64,000 nt of DNA. Origin: Saccopteryx bilineata. Taxonomy: Eukaryota; Chordata; Mammalia; Chiroptera; Emballonuridae. Position 1 is the stretch's first letter, and the number at the start of each line of letters is the position of its first letter. The stretch is from contig NC_089494.1 of assembly GCF_036850765.1 (NCBI RefSeq), positions 228,054,779 through 228,118,778 of the forward strand. Reading direction: 5' to 3'. The translations under genes were made by a program, and so were the position numbers. Under the pieces are notes generated by a model, which saw nothing but the letters and a program-made list of their open reading frames with translations, searched no databases and had not been told where the DNA came from. This document shows, piece after piece, positions 32,135 to 42,985 of this stretch.

Positions 32135-34437
32135 TCTCACAGCGGTCCTCTCCAGGGCTGCGTCTCCCGCCGCTTCTCCCTGGAACAGCCGTCTCACAGC
32201 GGTCCTCTCCAGGGCTGCGTCTCCCGCCGCTTCTCCCTGGAACAGCCGTCTCACAGCGGTCCTCTCCAGGGCTGCGTCTCCCGCCGCTTCTCCCTGGAAC
32301 AGCCGTCTCACAGGGGTCCTCTCCAGAGCTGCGTCTCCCGCCGCTTCTCCCTGGAACAGCCGTCTCACAGGGGTCCTCTCCAGAGCTGCGTCTCCCGCCG
32401 CTTCTCCCTGGAACAGCCGTCTCACAGGGGTCCTCTCCAGGGCTGCGTCTCCCGCCGCTTCTCCCTGGAACAGCCGTCTCACAGGGGTCCTCTCCAGGGC
32501 TGCGTCTCCCGCCGCTTCTCCCTGGAACAGCCGTCTCACAGGGGTCCTCTCCAGGGCTGCGTCTCCCGGCCGGCCGCTTCTCCCTGGAACAGCCGTCTCA
32601 CAGCGGTCCTCTCCAGGGCTGCGTCTCCCGCCGCTTCTCCCTGGAACAGCCGTCTCACAGGGGTCCTCTCCAGAGCTGCGTCTCCCGCCGCTTCTCCCTG
32701 GAACAGCCGTCTCACAGGGGTCCTCTCCAGAGCTGCGTCTCCCGCCGCTTCTCCCTGGAACAGCCGTCTCACAGGGGTCCTCTCCAGGGCTGCGTCTCCC
32801 GCGGCTTCTCCCTGGAACAGCCGTCTCACAGGGGTCCTCTCCAGGGCTGCGTCTCCCGCGGCTTCTCCCTGGAACAGCCGTCTCACAGGGGTCCTCTCCA
32901 GGGCTGCGTCTCCCGGCCGGCCGCTTCTCCCTGGAACAGCCGTCTCACAGGGGTCCTCTCCAGGGCTGCGTCTCCCGCGGCTTCTCCCTGGAACAGCCGT
33001 CTCACAGGGGTCCTCTCCAGGGCTGCGTCTCCCGGCCGGCCGCTTCTCCCTGGAACAGCCGTCTCACAGTGTTCCTCTCCAGGGCTGCGTCTCCCGCCGC
33101 TTCTCCCTGGAACAGCCGTCTCACAGGGGTCCTCTCCAGGGCTGCGTCTACCGCGGCTTCTCCCTGGAACAGCCGTCTCACAGGGGTCCTCTCCAGGGCT
33201 GCGTCTCCCGGCCGGCCGCTTCTCCCTGGAACAGCCGTCTCACAGGGGTCCTCTCCAGAGCTGCGTCTCCCGCCGCTTCTCCCTGGAACAGCCGTCTCAC
33301 AGGGGTCCTCTCCAGGGCTGCGTCTCCCGGCCGGCCGCTTCTCCCTGGAACAGCCGTCTCACAGTGTTCCTCTCCAGGGCTGCGTCTCCCGGCCGGCCGC
33401 TTCTCCCTGGAACAGCTGTCTCACAGGGGTCCTCTCCAGGGCTGCGTCTCCCGCCGCTTCTCCCTGGAACAGCCGTCTCACAGTGTTCCTCTCCAGGGCT
33501 GCGTCTCCCGGCCGGCCGCTTCTCCCTGGAACAGCCGTCTCACAGCGGTCCTCTCCAGGGCTGCGTCTCCCGGCCGGCCGCTTCTCCCTGGAACAGCCGT
33601 CTCACAGGGGTCCTCTCCAGAGCTGCGTCTCCCGCCGCTTCTCCCTGGAACAGCCGTCTCACAGGGGTCCTCTCCAGGGCTGCGTCTCCCGGCCGGCCGC
33701 TTCTCCCTGGAACAGCCGTCTCACAGGGGTCCTCTCCAGGGCTGCGTCTCCCGGCCGGCCGCTTCTCCCTGGAACAGCCGTCTCACAGTGTTCCTCTCCA
33801 GGGCTGCGTCTCCCGCCGCTTCTCCCTGGAACAGCCGTCTCACAGGGGTCCTCTCCAGGGCTGCGTCTCCCGGCCGGCCGCTTCTCCCTGGAACAGCCGT
33901 CTCACAGGGGTCCTCTCCAGGGCTGCGTCTCCCGCCGCTTCTCCCTGGAACAGCCGTCTCACAGGGGTCCTCTCCAGGGCTGCGTCTCCCGCCGCTTCTC
34001 CCTGGAACAGCCGTCTCACAGGGGTCCTCTCCAGGGCTGCGTCTCCCGGCCGGCCGCTTCTCCCTGGAACAGCCGTCTCACAGCGGTCCTCTCCAGGGCT
34101 GCGTCTCCCGGCCGGCCGCTTCTCCCTGGAACAGCCGTCTCACAGGGGTCCTCTCCAGGGCTGCGTCTCCCGCCGCTTCTCCCTGGAACAGCCGTCTCAC
34201 AGTGGTCCTCTCCAGGGCTGCGTCTCCCGGCCGGCCGCTTCTCCCTGGAACAGCCGTCTCACAGTGGTCCTCTCCAGGGCTGCGTCTCCCGGCCGGCCGC
34301 TTCTCCCTGGAACAGCCGTCTCACAGGGGTCCTCTCCAGGGCTGCGTCTCCCGCCGCTTCTCCCTGGAACAGCCGTCTCACAGTGGTCCTCTCCAGGGCT
34401 GCGTCTCCCGGCCGGCCGCTTCTCCCTGGAACACTTG
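32135..34437 (+). repeat. CpG-rich minisatellite, 39 units of 57 or 62 bp
   Basis: The unit reads TCTCACAGGGGTCCTCTCCA, GGGCTGCGTCTCCCG, then CCGCTTCTCCCTGGAACAGCCG. Two lengths exist: S (57 bp, CCCGCCGC or CCCGCGGC) and L (62 bp, CCCGGCCGGCCGC, with an FseI-type GGCCGGCC). I count 23 S and 16 L; 23x57 + 16x62 = 2303 bp, which matches the span. Further markers are CAGSGGT, CAGTGTT or CAGTGGT near the unit start, and CCAGGGC versus CCAGAGC. Unit order is not random (see findings). Frames of 871, 779 and 416 codons (plus) and 201 and 116 codons (minus) run through it only because the units lack stops in every phase. I do not call a gene. Confidence 0.97.
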
Positions 34438-34469
34438 CAGACTCCCTGCAGTTTAATGAGGAGTGTGCG

Positions 34470-34800
34470 TGGCTTCATGAGCTCATCAGTCGTTCTTTTG
34501 TTCCTTCTCACCTATTTATTGAGCCTCTACTGTGTGCAGAACCCTGCGCTTGTCACCGGAGGGTTTACAGAGATTGTCTTTGCCCACACAAGGTTGACAG
34601 TGTGTAGGAGATAGCCGTTCTAATTTATTAGTTTAGTAAATATTTACTGGGTGCATACAATGTAACGGGCACAGCTTGTGGTTAAATCTGTGACATGAAC
34701 AGGCCAGGTCACTGCCCTCATGGCACTTACAAGTGCAGCTAATAGTTAGGTTTAACACAGGGCAGCTCCATTTAAAAAAAGCATTAACTGCAAGTCTGCT
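34470..34800 (-). mobile_element. L2 LINE fragments, antisense
   Basis: Two successive antisense L2-type ends: 'tttattgagcctctactgtg' with 'cagaaccctgcgcttg', then 'gtaaatatttactgggtgca' with 'gccctcatggcacttacaag'. The first begins about 40 bp after the minisatellite ends. Confidence 0.65.
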
Positions 34801-35010
34801 GTCTTCATTTATTTCCTCACTCATTTGTTTCAGAAGCAGTTCCTACACTCCCACTCTACACCAGCCACCCTGTTAAATTGTGGAGAGCAAACAAACAAAC
34901 AAAAACCAAGCAGGTCCTTTCTCTCTTGGTACTTACAGTCTGGTGGGGGGATTCAGCCATAAATTAAGTTATCATACTGATAAATCTATAATTACAAACT
35001 GCGGTAAATT
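34801..35010 (-). mobile_element. L2 LINE fragment, antisense
   Basis: 'ctcactcatttgtttcagaa', 'ttggtacttacagtctggtg' and 'tataattacaaactgcggta' match antisense L2. Confidence 0.6.
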
Positions 35011-35289
35011 GAGGAAGACCTAAAGCAAAGCCATCATTGCTCTGCACAGGTCTCTGGGACCTTCCTGATTTAGTGGACTCCAGGTTACTTCCAGCTGTCA
35101 GCATCTGCACCTCCTCCCCTGACTCCCCCCTCCCCCCACTGCCCCAACCTTTATCTGGATGTTCAGGGCTCTGGGCACGACAATTGTTACTTAACTTGGT
35201 AGGGTCAGAGATTCTGTCCACATAATGGCTTTTCCAGGTACATACAGGTGATCTCACTGTGCCGAAGCTTCACAGCTTGCCCTTCCCTT
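35011..35289. other. Unassigned non-coding stretch
   Basis: C-rich patches near 35110-35145. No repeat or gene recognised. Confidence 0.35.
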
Positions 35290-35560
35290 TTTCATCATTT
35301 AAACCATTTTAAACATATTAAATTTATTGGGATAACATTGGCTAATAACATATAAATGTCAGGTGTACAACTGTATCACTTGACATCTGTGTACTCTACT
35401 GTGTGCTCACCACCTGAAGCCCAGCCTCCTGTCACCGAATATTGGACCCCCTTTCCCTTCTTCACCCCCTTTGCCCCGCCCCTCTGGGGCCTGCCTTTCT
35501 CTTATCTGCATCTATGAGTTTATTTGCTTCGCTTCTTTATGCAATCACCTGTCAAAAGAC
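35290..35560 (-). mobile_element. L1 LINE 3' UTR, antisense
   Basis: 'aaatttattgggataacatt', 'gtcaggtgtacaactgtatc', 'tgtgctcaccacctgaagcc' and 'tctgcatctatgagttta' are typical antisense L1 3' UTR phrases. Confidence 0.75.
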
Positions 35561-36002
35561 ATTTTTAAACCATTTTGATAGAACCCTTCCTGAAGCAATA
35601 TATACTTTCTTTGCTGTTAAAAACAGTATGTGTTGTAGGGTATAATCTGATTTTATTTTTATCTAATATTTATAAAGCTGCTTTCACTTAACATTTTGGC
35701 ATCCACAGTTCTTCCTTATCTGAATCCATTATTAAACTGAGAGTTGATAAATAGCGTTTTTCTGATTTCATCATTCCTGCTACATTGGTTGGCCAGCATG
35801 TGTTTGTAAGGAAGCGCACCTGTCACATTCACTTCCTTCTCCCTTTCTTTTTCCTTTTTGGTGTCACTGTAGACTCATGGATTTTTTTCCCCTTATCCAT
35901 TGCCATTATTTCTCTTCATGCACGAATTGACCCAAATTTGGCCAGATACAGTCTATTTTAAGTAAACACTCATATTATTTTTTTAAAAAGTAGTTCTATT
36001 AA
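35561..36002. other. AT-rich, probably old L1-derived
   Basis: Phrases such as 'gctttcacttaacattttgg' recall the L1 end, but landmarks are too few to be firm. Confidence 0.3.
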
Positions 36003-36156
36003 GCCCTGGCTGGATAGCTTGGTTGGTTAGAGCATTATCCTGAAGCACAGAGGTTGCTGGTTTGATTCTATCAGGGCACTTTTAGAAACAGATAGATGTT
36101 CCTGTCTCTCTCTCTCTCTCTCTCAAATCAATAAAAATAAACATGAAAAAATAAAA
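36003..36156 (+). mobile_element. Short tRNA-derived SINE (family C)
   Basis: Starts GCCCTGGCTGGATAGCTTGG, ends with TC repeats and 'aatcaataaaaataaac'. About 150 bp, with a shorter body than family A. A near-perfect 12-bp duplication (TAGTTCTATTAA at 35991-36002, TAGTTTTATTAA at 36157-36168) flanks it. The head resembles vespertilionid VES elements more than family A does. Confidence 0.85.
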
Positions 36157-37350
36157 TAGTTTTATTAAAGTATAACTGGAATATAGTGCATATTTAATGC
36201 GTACAACTTGGTAAGTTATCACATGTGTATGTACCTATAAAGTCATCATTACAATTAAGATAGCAAATACATCCATCACCCCCTAAAGTTTCCCTGTGCT
36301 CCTTTTCAATCTCTCCCTCCTATCTCTCTCCCCTCCTGCAGGTTCCCCATACTACCAGGTCCTCACAGAAACATAGATATATTTTGCTTTGTTTTGTTTT
36401 TAACAAAAGAGAGTTTTTATATTATTGAATACAATATAAATGAAATCATATTTTGTCTGGTTTCTTTCACTGAGCGTAATTATTTTGATATCCATTCAAG
36501 TTGTAGTGTATTCACAGTTTATTCCTTTTAGTTGAGTAGTATTTGTTTTTATGGCTAAATACAAGTTGTTTATTTAGTTGTTGATAAACATTTGAGAGAT
36601 TCCCATTTTGGGGTTACTACAAATAAAAGTGCTATGAACATCCATGTATAGTGATATATATGCCCTCAGTCATTTCTCTAGGTTAATTATTTACAAGTGG
36701 AATGGCTAGATCATATGGTAGGTGTATGGTTAACTGTTTACTTTTTTTGTGTGAAAGAAACAGAGAGAAAGAGAGAGGGATAGATAGGGACAGACAGACA
36801 GGAAGGGAGAGAGATGAGAAGCATCCATTCTTTGTTGCAGCACCTTAGTTGTTCATTGATTGCTTTCTCATGTGTGCCTTGACTGGGGGGCTACAGCAGA
36901 GCTAGTGACCCCTGGGTTCAAGCCAGCAACCTTAGGCTTCAAGCCAGCAACATTTGGGATCAAGCCAGTGACCATGGAGTCATTTCTATGACCTCACGCT
37001 CAATCTGATGAGCCTGTGTTCAAGCCTGAAAGTTTTGAACCTGGGTCCTCTGCATCCCAGTCTGATGCTCTTTCTACTGCACCACAACCTGGTCAGGCAA
37101 TGGTTAGCTTTTTAAAAAATTGCCAAACTGTTTTACAAAGTAGTCGTACCATTTTACATTCTCCCCAGCAGTGTATGAGAATTTCATTCTTTTACTTGCT
37201 CACCAACACTTGATATGGTTTCTTTTTTAAAAAATGTTAGCTATTTGAATAGGTATGTGATGACATCTTATCACAGTTTTAATTTCTTTTTCCCTAATAA
37301 ATAATGATGTTGAGCACATTCTAATCTACCTATTTACCATTCTGATACAG
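36157..37350 (-). mobile_element. L1 LINE 3' region, antisense, split by a SINE
   Basis: 'ttattaaagtataactggaa', 'gcatatttaatgcgtacaac', 'aatgaaatcatattttgtct', 'ctttcactgagcgtaattat' and, after the SINE, 'cattttacattctccccagc' and 'atgacatcttatcacagttt'. Confidence 0.8.
36741..37098 (-). mobile_element. Bat tRNA-derived SINE (family B) inside L1
   Basis: GA-rich part, 'gagagatgagaagcatccat', 'ttgttcattgattgctttct', 'aagccagcaacc'-type repeats and head CCACAACCTGGTCAGG. Imperfect duplication ATGGTTAACTG / ATGGTTAGCTT at the two ends. Confidence 0.85.
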
Positions 37351-37354
37351 ATGT

Positions 37355-38256
37355 TAGAATGAACATATATGAATATTAAAATAGTAATTATAATTTTGAA
37401 CATATGTTCAAGAGTCAAGTAGAGATTTGGATGGTAAAGGAAGACCCAAAAAGAATATTTAGAGATGAAAACTTCAATGTATGATGAAAATATACTGGAT
37501 TAACAATAAATTAGATGTTGCAGAAGGAAATATCTGTGAACTTGAAGACAAAGCAGTAGAAACTATCCACAATGAAACACCAAAAAATAAAATAATTTTA
37601 AAAATAAACTAAGAAACAATGATCTGTTGGGATATAACAAAGAGTCTAATGTAAGTGCAATTAAAATCCTCCCTGAAAGAATGGGAAGATAAAAGATATG
37701 TGAATAAGTAATGGCTGAAATTTTTGCAAATTTGATGAAAACTATCAATTCAGAGATCCAAGAAGCTCAATTAACCCCAAGCACAAAAAACATGAAGAAA
37801 ACTATATTAGGTGACATCATAATCAAATTATTAAAAACTAATGTTAAAGAAAAAATGTTAAGAACAGCCAGAGAAAAAGAAACATTATGAACTGAGGAGT
37901 AAAGGTAAAAATGACAGCAGATATCTTGTTAGAAACAATGCCTGTAAGAAAATAATAGAGCAATATCTTTAAATTACTGAAAGTAAAAATCTCCTGCCAA
38001 CCCAGAATTCTATACCCAGAAAATATTTTTTAAAGACAAAGTTGGAATACAGACTTTCTAAATATACAGAAGCTGAAAAAATTCATCATCAGCCCTGGTT
38101 GGTAATCCATTGGATAGAGCACTGCCCCAAAGCACTGAGACTCAATACCACGGTCACCAACTCAATCCCTGAGGTTACTAGTTTGAGTCTCGGTTAGGGC
38201 ACATATGAGAAGCAATCAATGGTACAACTGGGTGGAACAACAAGTTGATACTTCTC

Positions 38257-38316
<60 letters not shown>

Positions 38317-39170
38317 TCACACTATTATCAGCAGAACTGGTACTATAAGAAATGTTTAAAAAGGTCCCCAGGCAAGAGGAAAATGGTACCAGATTGAAAA
38401 AGGATATACACAAAGGAATGAAGAACACTGGAAATGGTAACTACATAGGTAAATATACAGAAACCTTTTTTCCTATTTAAATTTCTTTAAAAGACTATGA
38501 ATTATTTTAAAAAATAATGCAATGTGAGGGTTATAATATAAGTATAAAGTTTGGGAGAGGACAGCACAGTATAAAGTTAGGGAGAGGAGAAATGGAAGTA
38601 TAGTATCACAAGGTTGTTATACTATATGTAAAATGGAACAATACCACTTGAAGGTGGAATGTGATATATTAAATATATATACTAAAACTTGTAGTGCAAC
38701 AATTACAATAACAACTAATTGTTATAGATAAAAAGATAAAATGGAATCAATTCAAGAGAAGTAAAAAAATAGGAGCAAAAATGAACCAAAGAATAGATAG
38801 AATGATAGATTTAAATCCAACCATATCAATAATCACATTAAGTGTAAGTGGTTTAAATATTCTAATTAGAGGCAGAGGGAAATAAGACTCAACTAAATGC
38901 AATTTAAATATGAAGCACAAATAAATTAAAAGTAAAAAGGATGGAAAAATGTGTATACCATGTTAACACTAATCAAAAGAAAGCTGGGATAGTCATATTA
39001 ATAGTAGACTTCAGAACCAAAAATATTATTAGTGATAAAAAATGTCACTTCATAATGATGAAGGACTCAGTTCATCAAAAAAAATTATAAGAATTCTAAA
39101 TGTTAATTCACCTCATAATATAGTCTTGAAATACATAAAGCAGGAAGCTGAAGGGGAATTTTGAAATCAT
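37355..39170 (+). mobile_element. L1 LINE internal region (ORF1 end to ORF2 start), sense, split by a SINE
   Basis: Sense text of an old L1: 'aacagccagagaaaaagaaa', 'acagcagatatcttgttaga', 'ccagaattctatacccagaa', then 'agaaatgtttaaaaaggtcc', 'ggaatgaagaacactggaaa', 'ccatatcaataatcacatta', 'accatgttaacactaatcaa' and 'agaaagctgggatagtcata'. Orientation is opposite to the L1 end just upstream. Reading frames are full of stops. Confidence 0.8.
38094..38325 (+). mobile_element. tRNA-derived SINE, degraded, with TC/AC tail
   Basis: Head GCCCTGGTTGGTAATCCATT, B-box-like 'agtttgagtctcggttaggg', 'cacatatgagaagcaatcaa', then a TC run (38258-38296) and an AC run to about 38317. It interrupts the L1 text, which resumes at 'cagcagaactggtactataa'. 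Confidence 0.75.
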
Positions 39171-39283
39171 TTACCCAATTCAACTGCTTTCTCTATTTCC
39201 CTCCCTCTGTTCCTTCCTTCCTCTCTTTCTTCCTATTTATTTCTTTTCTTTATTCTTCTTCTTCCTTTCCTTCTTCTTTTTTT

Positions 39284-39606
39284 TTTCAGAGACAGAGAGA
39301 GAGAGTCAGAGAGAGGGACAGATAGGGACAGACAGACAGGAACGGAGAGAGATGAGAAGCATCAATCATCAGTTTTTTGTTGCGACACCTTAGTTGTTCA
39401 TTGATTGCTCTCTCATATGTGCCTTGACCGTGGGCCTTCAGCAGACTGAGTAACCCCTTGCTCAAGCCAGCGACCTTGGGTCCAAGCTGGTGAGCTTTGC
39501 TCAAACCAGATGAGCCCACGCTCAAGCTGGCGACCTCGGGGTCTTGAACCTGTGTCCTCCGCATCCCAGTTTGATGCTCTATCCACTGCGCCACCACCTA
39601 ATCAGG
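39284..39606 (-). mobile_element. Bat tRNA-derived SINE (family B)
   Basis: T-rich tail, GA-rich part, 'gagatgagaagcatcaatca', 'ttgttcattgattgctctct', 'ccttgctcaagccagcgacc' and head CCACCACCTAATCAGG. A 103-codon minus-strand frame is an artefact of the element. Confidence 0.9.
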
Positions 39607-39735
39607 CCCTTTTCTTCTCTAACAAATAAATAAACTGATGCCAAAGGTACACATCCAGCGAGAAGCAGAGCTGGGTCCAAGACCTAGGCCTTCAAACTTC
39701 TTATCTAGACCCTTCCTTTTTCACTACACTTTCTG
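39607..39735 (-). mobile_element. MIR SINE fragment, antisense
   Basis: 'gcagagctgggtccaagacc' and 'taggccttcaaacttcttat' fit the antisense MIR end next to the SINE. Confidence 0.55.
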
Positions 39736-40781
39736 AGCTTGAACATTGTCTTGATACACTAACAACTCTTAAAGTGAAGGTATTAATGATGCACAAATAA
39801 ACACACCACTAAATGGAAAACAAATACAAGGCACTATACCTCATTTCTTGACAGTTGGTCGGCATCAGCTGGCACAGAAGCCAAACAAAACATGGGGAAG
39901 GAAATTGAGAAACTTATTCTGTTGCTAGGAAATTGCTCATTGAATTCCTATTTTCAGAAGTCTGGGAACTTTGGGATACCAATCATTAGTAATCATCATA
40001 CCTTTCTAGCATAGGGTGGGCAGGGTCCCTTAAGTACAGGACTTTATTTGAAGTGATTATTCTGGTGGACTTACTCTAAAATGCTGGCTGCCATGGGCTA
40101 CCTTCTGCCTGGGCTGCCAATGTGTGCGATGGCCGAATTCTGCCAACTGGCCCATGAAGTCACATGGAAATCAATGACCAGTTGAGTAAGAGCGATTGAG
40201 AATCTCTGAGTGCTGACCCATGCGCAGGGATGAAGGCAATCAACATGAGGTCATCTGGGGTCAAGCCCATGGCTTTGCATAGCCATTTGTCACTTAGAAT
40301 TGGGCAGGGAACCATAAACACAAGGGACAGTGAGTGAAGTTAACTAATTATACACAACTGAGACCATAACCTGGTCCAGTCAGACAGGGAAAGGCAGAGG
40401 CTGTTAGAATGCACCAGTATGATTAAAAACATAGCCTTCCCCAACTAGAAATGGTACAGTCAGTGCTGGAAAGACATGCGTAGGAGATAGAGCAGCCCTG
40501 TCTTCAATTTGGAGGCCACAAAACAGGCTCTAGAGAAGAGAAGAGGGTAATTTCAAGGCTTCCTGACAATTAAACCAATGAGAGCTGAGAGCTGCCTTAT
40601 GTCAGCCTGTGGTAACTACTATGATGGTCCTTACTCTAAGTAAAAAACAGAAGCCTATGAAAAATGCTTCTGCACCAACTAGTGACTCTGGGGTAATGTT
40701 ATCCACCATTCCCTGGGAGAGAGGTTGGCTGCTGGACAATCAGGTGGGCTTAGCCATCTCATTTGTTGTTATAAATGAAGG
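39736..40781. other. Unassigned non-coding stretch
   Basis: About 1 kb with no named repeat and no frame of interest. The text from 40060 to 40560 could be an unrecognised old element, but I see no termini. Confidence 0.35.
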
Positions 40782-40811
40782 CTAATAATAATAATAATAA
40801 TAATAATAATA
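40782..40811 (+). repeat. TAA trinucleotide microsatellite
   Basis: About ten uninterrupted TAA repeats. Confidence 0.95.
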
Positions 40812-40864
40812 GGGTACCAAAAGGGAAGGCATGAAGACTGGAATTAAAGAGGTAGCGGTTGGCT

Positions 40865-41034
40865 GACCTGTGGTGGCGCAGTGGGTAAAAACGTCGACCT
40901 GGAATGCTGAGGTCACCAGTTAGAAATCCCGGGCTTGCCTGGTCAAGGCACATATGGGAGTTGATGCTTCCTGCTTCTCCCTCCTTCTCTCTCTCTCTCC
41001 TCTCTAAAATAAATAGAATCTTAAAAAAAAAAAA
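40865..41034 (+). mobile_element. Short tRNA-derived SINE (family D)
   Basis: Head 'tgacctgtggtggcgcagtg' with A box TGGCGCAGTGG, then 'gacctggaatgctgaggtca', 'ggcttgcctggtcaaggcac', 'atatgggagttgatgcttcc', a CT run and an A-rich tail. About 170 bp. The head is close to family B but the body is much shorter. It interrupts a MIR. Confidence 0.85.
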
Positions 41035-41035
41035 G

Positions 41036-41200
41036 ATAGGGATTCAAGTCTCATCTTATACACTAGAAATTGTATGATTAGGATCAAATTAGTCCATTTT
41101 TCTGAGCCTCAACCCTGAGAAGAGAATGATGACATGTGCCTCACAGAGTTATTGTGGAGATTAGAGACAGTACATGGGTACATGCAGCTCCAGTGCCTCT
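41036..41200 (+). mobile_element. MIR SINE fragment
   Basis: 'gattcaagtctcatcttata', 'ttctgagcctcaaccctgag', 'gcctcacagagttattgtgg' and 'agattagagacagtacatgg' are sense MIR. Confidence 0.75.
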
Positions 41201-41345
41201 TGTTCATCGCCGTCATCATCATGTGGATGACTTGGCCATTTTTTTTTTATGGCTTTCTAGTCACTGCCCCTGGTTGAAGAACAGGGACATTTTATCTGCT
41301 ACCAGCACAAAACCTTGGGTCTATGAGATTCTCAAAGGCCAATAA
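41201..41345 (+). mobile_element. L2-like tail
   Basis: 'gaagaacagggacattttat' and 'ctgctaccagcacaaaacct' recall the sense L2 end ('gagggcagggactttgtctg'). Weak. Confidence 0.4.
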
Positions 41346-42744
41346 TGAAAGTGTTTTACTTTTGAAAAAAAATTCTTGCTGTAAACTATAAAAAGAAAGC
41401 TGCAAAATTACAATAAAAAATGTTTAATTATCTTTTATCTGTAAGAAGTGATCATATGTCAACTTGTCAACTGCAACTGAGTTCACCTGTGATTACATGG
41501 AACTTATATTTGGTGACAGATGTGGTTACGGTTTTGGATGTCTGCTTCGATGTGGGATGGAGCCTCCAGAAGTAAGAATGCTTAGGGTCTATGATGGTCT
41601 CAGAATAACAAAGATGGGAATATGCATTGGCCAGGATTAGAAAGCAAATGCAAGACATTTTGAGTGAGAAGTATGGAGGGATTGAAGATTGACCAGGGGT
41701 ACAGGGCATGGCCAGTGGGGCTCACGAGTGTCAGGAAATGGGGTTGTCCTTAAGACACAGGGTGGACGGGGGCGAGGGAAATGGAAGCCCTCTGTTGGTC
41801 CTACTGCCAGCCCCCCCACCCTTTCAGCATCTAAGTCAGTGGGGAGACAGGTTCTCTGCCTGAGCCTTTTTCAGCAAGTGGGACAGGGAAAACCATCTGA
41901 GGGAGAAGCAAGAAGTAGCTACTGACAGCCAGAACCAGAAATACTTCTAGCCAAACAGGAACAGTTAAGTTGGAGCTGATTGCCAAGGGCAAGTCTAGCT
42001 TTAGTGTTTCACTTGATCCCCTCTCAGAGCTCCGTGATAGTCCCCTTTCTTATTCCTTTTCTCTGGCTCTGGTACCACAATCCATCTTCAGTGAGCAGAG
42101 GGCTGGAATATTCCAACAAAAAACAAACTGAGCTGGCAGGGACTTTCCACTGTCGGGTGATGATCGCAGTCAGGGTTCCTTGGGGAAGGAGGTGACCCTG
42201 AGCCAGGGTGATATTCCAGCAGTGGGGCAGCTGGGGGCAGCTCTGCATGTTGCACCTGTGTGCCCATCTTTAAGGGAAACCAGTGAGGCCAGAATGAGTG
42301 GCTGAGATGGCAAAGAGTGAGAAGGATGTCACCCTCTGGGCATGCTTGACTACCAAATGACACAAAAAATGATGAACAGACTGTGTCCCCAAACCTGAGT
42401 GGGTGAGGCCATCCTCTGTATTTTAAGAGAATTTGTCATTGCATGGGCCGCTAGACCAGTGCCTCATCATATTTGGGGGAGCCTTAGCCTCCTCTTCTGA
42501 GATAAAATAAATAAGGGCCAATTGGTGTAACTGTAACTGACCCCAAAGGACCGTGACTCAAGGGTCCTGTTTGCTGATTTCCTTTGATCCTTTTCTCACT
42601 GTCAAATGGCAAGTGTTTAGCTTAGCAAAGTTCATATTTGTTATTGAGAGGTTTTCTTGTATTTTTTGAAAGAGTTACTCTCTGGGCCAAGCCACCTTCA
42701 GTCCCAACCCTTTCTTAGGAGAACCATTATTTATTATTATTTAT
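41346..42744. other. Unassigned non-coding stretch
   Basis: Unique-looking, with opposite-strand frames of 70-91 codons around 41980-42363 but no domain. No repeat named. Confidence 0.35.
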
Positions 42745-42985
42745 TATAACAAACCCATATACAACTCTTGCTGTGTGCCAAGCATGATTTTAAACACATT
42801 ATAAACATCAAATTATTTTTTCCTCATAATAACTCTAGGAGATAGGCACCTGTGTTATTGTCACTTACATTTTACAGAAGGAGGGGAGTGGAATAGAGAG
42901 GTTAAAGTGACTTTTCCAAGGTCACACTGCTTCTAAGTAGTAGAACGAGGCCTAGCAGTTCCTTAGCTACACACCATACTCTCTC
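42745..42985 (-). mobile_element. MIR SINE, antisense
   Basis: 'tgtgtgccaagcatgatttt', 'cctcataataactctaggag', 'attttacagaaggaggggag' and 'ccaaggtcacactgcttcta' give a nearly full antisense MIR. Confidence 0.85.

Noticed and set aside
32135..34437. CRISPR-like array
   Set aside because: Units are contiguous with no unique spacers, and the genome is mammalian.
31992..34607. 871-codon plus-strand frame as a repeat-protein gene
   Set aside because: It depends entirely on a stop-free tandem unit, all three phases are open, the phase shifts at each 62-bp unit, and there is no recognised domain or promoter.
37355..39170. Protein-coding L1 ORF1/ORF2
   Set aside because: The text is recognisable but stops are frequent and a SINE interrupts it.
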